From NCBI GenBank assembly GCA_900770335.1, contig CAAGKD010000084.1:1-8385 (forward strand): a stretch of 8,385 bases of DNA. Direction: 5' to 3'. The notes under the pieces were generated by a model. The model did not search any database and was not told the DNA's origin. It worked only from the letters and a program-made list of their open reading frames with translations. This DNA comes from an uncultured Sutterella sp. GTDB taxonomy: Bacteria > Pseudomonadota > Gammaproteobacteria > Burkholderiales > Burkholderiaceae_F. The translations under genes and the position numbers were made by a program. Position 1 is the stretch's first letter. The number at the start of each line of letters is the position of its first letter. Below, one piece after another: positions 6,804 through 8,385 of this stretch.

Positions 6804-6841
6804 TTGCTTTCGATTCATGAAGCCGTGGCGCGCGGACGCGG

Positions 6842-6878
6842 CGAGACGCCCTCGATGCGAAGCTTCCCGGGCGTCTCG
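6842..6878 (-). promoter_or_regulatory. 10-bp stem-loop in the copA leader
   Basis: CGAGACGCCC (6842-6851) and GGGCGTCTCG (6869-6878) are perfect inverted repeats around a 17-base loop that contains the 8-bp palindrome GAAGCTTC. The structure ends about 38 bases before the preferred copA ATG. It could be an mRNA leader hairpin or a dyad operator. No anti-SD pairing or U-tract was seen, so it is not called an attenuator. Confidence 0.4.
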
Positions 6879-7007
6879 AGCGGCGGCGGGCCGCGGGAGA
6901 GGGCATGCCGCGGAGCGCGACCGCCCAGGCCGGCGGCCTTCAGGGACTCCGCGGAGGCGCAACCGTTCAAATGCGCCTTTCGGGTCCGCGCGAAGCGCCG
7001 GACGAGG

Positions 7008-7013
7008 GATAAT
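7008..7013 (+). promoter_or_regulatory. Possible -10 element for the LysR gene
   Basis: GATAAT, five of six matches to TATAAT, lies 47 bp before the LysR ATG. The overlapping complement reads GATTAT, which could serve the minus strand for copA. A near-palindrome with arms 7011-7019 and 7022-7030 begins inside it, a position where a bound regulator could affect both directions. No good -35 was found. Confidence 0.3.
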
Positions 7014-7060
7014 CGCCGCCTGCGGCGGTTGTTCCGAAAGACTAGACCCGGGAGGAGAAA

Positions 7061-8062
7061 ATGAAAAGCAATTCCGAAGAGACGAGCCGCATCCTGCGGG
7101 TTGCGGATGAAGGGCTCACGGTGAGGCAGCTTGCGCTCCTCACGGAGGTCTGCCGCACGGGAGGCATCGGCACGGCCGCAGAGCGCGCGGGCATGACGCG
7201 CCAGGCGCTCTCCAAGTCCATCGGCCAGATGGAGGAGACCCTGGGCGGCGCGCTCTTCGTGCGCGAGGCCCGGGGCGTGCGCCCCACGGAGCTCGCCGCG
7301 GCGATTCTTCCCCATGCGGCGAGGATCCTCTCCGAGATGGAGTCCCTCGCGGGCCTTGCGGGCGCGGTCGACGCGCCGAGAAAGCCCCTTGTCGTGCGCG
7401 CCTCTGCAGCGGTCGCGACGCGGCTCGGAAGCGGCTTTCTCCTCGACTTCGCCCGCCGCGAGCCCGGCGTTTCGCTCGAGCTCGTCCTCTCGGGCGACGA
7501 CGAGGCGCTCGAGGCCCTCTCCGCCCGAACTTGCGAGCTCGCGCTCCTTGAGGGGCCCTTCGATGAGCGGGCCTGGGTCGCGACGCCGTTCTTTCGGACG
7601 CGGCTTGTCGCGCGGATGCGCGCGGACCATCCCCTTGCGGGCCGGGAGCGCCTCACGGCGGCGGACCTTGCCGGGGTTCCGATCGTCGGCGCGGGGCGCG
7701 GCTCGCGCGCGTTCCGCGAATGCGTCGAGCGGCTGAGGCTTTTGGGGGGCGCCGAGGTCGAGGTGCTCGCCGCGTCCGCCGACGAGCGGCTCATCGACGC
7801 AATGCTCCTTGACTCGGATGCGGTCGCGATCCGCCGCGACGCCTCCGGCCTCCGGGCGCTTGGCGTCAAGAGCGTTCCGCTCGAGATTCCCGGCGTCGAG
7901 TCCGAGGCCGCGGCGGCCGTCGTCGCCAACCGCACGGGGCTGCTCACCCGCGCGGCGCGCTCATTGAGGGATGCGCTTCTCGAATGGTCCGAGCGTGAGG
8001 GCCTCGCCTCCTGCGTCTGCCCGAGCACCTGCACGTGCGGGTGCCGGGCGCCGAAGGACTGA
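7061..8062 (+). CDS. LysR-type transcriptional regulator with a C-terminal cysteine cluster
   Basis: A 333-residue cytoplasmic LysR-family regulator. The winged helix-turn-helix spans about 19-82 (LTVRQLALLTEVCRTGGIGT, AGMTRQALSKSIGQMEETLG, LFVREARGVRPTELA). A periplasmic-binding-protein-like effector domain follows from about 95 to 300, starting at RKPLVVRAS. GGAGG (7051-7055), five bases before ATG, fixes the start. The protein is longer than the usual roughly 300 residues. The extra tail carries C318, C320, C324, C326 and C328 in the pattern CxCxxxCxCxC, immediately before the stop, which resembles a thiolate metal-binding site. LysR proteins typically control a divergent neighbour, here copA. 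Copper-responsive control by this protein is inference. Copper exporters are normally regulated by CueR, CsoR, CopY or two-component systems, so this would be unusual. Confidence 0.92.
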   Translation: MKSNSEETSRILRVADEGLTVRQLALLTEVCRTGGIGTAAERAGMTRQALSKSIGQMEETLGGALFVREARGVRPTELAAAILPHAARILSEMESLAGLAGAVDAPRKPLVVRASAAVATRLGSGFLLDFARREPGVSLELVLSGDDEALEALSARTCELALLEGPFDERAWVATPFFRTRLVARMRADHPLAGRERLTAADLAGVPIVGAGRGSRAFRECVERLRLLGGAEVEVLAASADERLIDAMLLDSDAVAIRRDASGLRALGVKSVPLEIPGVESEAAAAVVANRTGLLTRAARSLRDALLEWSEREGLASCVCPSTCTCGCRAPKD

Positions 8063-8075
8063 CGCCGCCCGATCG

Positions 8076-8385
8076 TCAGAGTCCGAAGGGCTCGGCAAGC
8101 TCGATCCGGATCATCGCCTCGGGTTCGTCGGGCCGGGCCGGATCGGGAAAGCGGATCTCCGCCGCATGGAGGCAGAGGGGAGTCTCGGGCGTGTCGGCGA
8201 GCATGCCGGCTGGGCTGTAGTAGGGATCTCCGGCGATGGGGGCGCCGAGCCCGAGGGGGTGCGCGGCGTGCATCCGCAGCTGATGCGTGCGCCCCGTGAG
8301 GGGGTGAAGGTCGACGAGCGTCCGGCCGTTCTGGGCCGCGACGCGCCGCCAGAGGGTCGACGCGGGGCGGCCGCCCGCCGCGGCG
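8076..8385 (-). CDS. RluA-family RNA pseudouridine synthase, C-terminal part
   Basis: The frame is open from the right window edge to TGA at 8078-8076, giving about 102 residues. The fragment has TLVDLHPLTGRTHQLRMHAA followed by HPLGLGAPIAGDPYY, the conserved C-terminal motif of RluA-type enzymes, which convert uridine to pseudouridine in rRNA or tRNA. The catalytic Asp (HRLD motif) would lie in the missing upstream part, so the subfamily (RluA, RluC/D or TruC) cannot be settled; the short distance from GRTHQLR to the C-terminus suits a compact RluA-like enzyme. The fragment ends with LCLHAAEIRFPDP and a short tail. It converges on the LysR gene with only 13 bp between the stops and no terminator hairpin in the gap. 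Confidence 0.9.
   Translation of the reverse strand, partial: AAAGGRPASTLWRRVAAQNGRTLVDLHPLTGRTHQLRMHAAHPLGLGAPIAGDPYYSPAGMLADTPETPLCLHAAEIRFPDPARPDEPEAMIRIELAEPFGL

Larger units (their letters stand above)
6804..7060. promoter_or_regulatory. Divergent copA / LysR intergenic region
   Basis: These 257 bp separate the two divergent start codons and should hold both promoters and any operator. They contain a 10-bp inverted repeat next to copA (6842-6851/6869-6878), an 8-bp pair CCGCGGAG/CTCCGCGG (6908-6915/6947-6954), and a near-palindrome just downstream of a GATAAT box (7008-7030). No CueR- or CsoR-type binding site was recognised, and no clear T-N11-A LysR box was assigned. Confidence 0.5.

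Noticed and set aside
6804..6962. Extending CopA to ATG 6962
   Set aside because: The added 53 residues are Arg/Ala-rich with no motif and no ribosome site, and would leave under 100 bp for both divergent promoters.
7042..8034. Minus-strand frame of 330 codons opposite the LysR gene
   Set aside because: Ser/Arg-rich antisense translation with no domain; the plus-strand LysR gene has clear motifs and a good ribosome site.
1..8385. CRISPR arrays, tRNA or rRNA genes, tandem repeats
   Set aside because: No regularly spaced direct repeats, no tRNA-like cloverleaf and no rRNA sequence recognised on either strand by eye.

Overview
The window is GC-rich chromosomal DNA with long, densely packed genes. 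The gene set is a TtrS/TtrR-like two-component system beside a flavocytochrome c-type flavoprotein and a small multiheme cytochrome, plus a copper P-type ATPase. It resembles a betaproteobacterium of the Sutterella type (Burkholderiales, Sutterellaceae), an anaerobic or microaerophilic gut lineage known for many paralogous sensor/flavoprotein/cytochrome respiratory loci. This assignment is inference from gene content; no rRNA or other phylogenetic marker is present.

Left edge (1-420): the 3' end of an ABC-transporter ATPase gene, closed by a perfect 13-bp hairpin shared with the converging gene. Respiratory locus (417-3488): on the minus strand a LuxR/FixJ-type response regulator and, upstream of it, the 3' part of a membrane sensor histidine kinase. 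On the plus strand are the 3' half of a fumarate-reductase-like flavoprotein and an intact tetraheme cytochrome c. The sensor and flavoprotein remnants meet head to head at about 2270. Each lacks its 5' part, and the divergent promoter region expected between them is absent. The sensor also carries a one-base frameshift near 2066. The locus therefore looks like a decayed respiratory module, or an assembly join, with an intact regulator and an intact cytochrome left behind. A good rho-independent terminator (3571-3607) ends the cytochrome unit.

Middle (3767-4065): a small DUF4236 gene, then a GC-rich hairpin shared with the converging copA.

Copper region (4092-8062): a copper-exporting P1B ATPase (CopA) on the minus strand has one metal-binding domain at each end. 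The C-terminal one has its own in-frame ATG and a good Shine-Dalgarno sequence, so the gene may also make a free CopZ-like chaperone. Divergent from copA, across 257 bp containing several inverted repeats, is a LysR-type regulator ending in a cysteine cluster (CxCxxxCxCxC). Together they suggest a copper-resistance unit controlled by a metal-binding LysR protein, which would be an unusual regulator class for a copper exporter. This is the most interesting candidate in the window.

Right edge (8076-8385): the C-terminal part of an RluA-family RNA pseudouridine synthase, convergent with the LysR gene.
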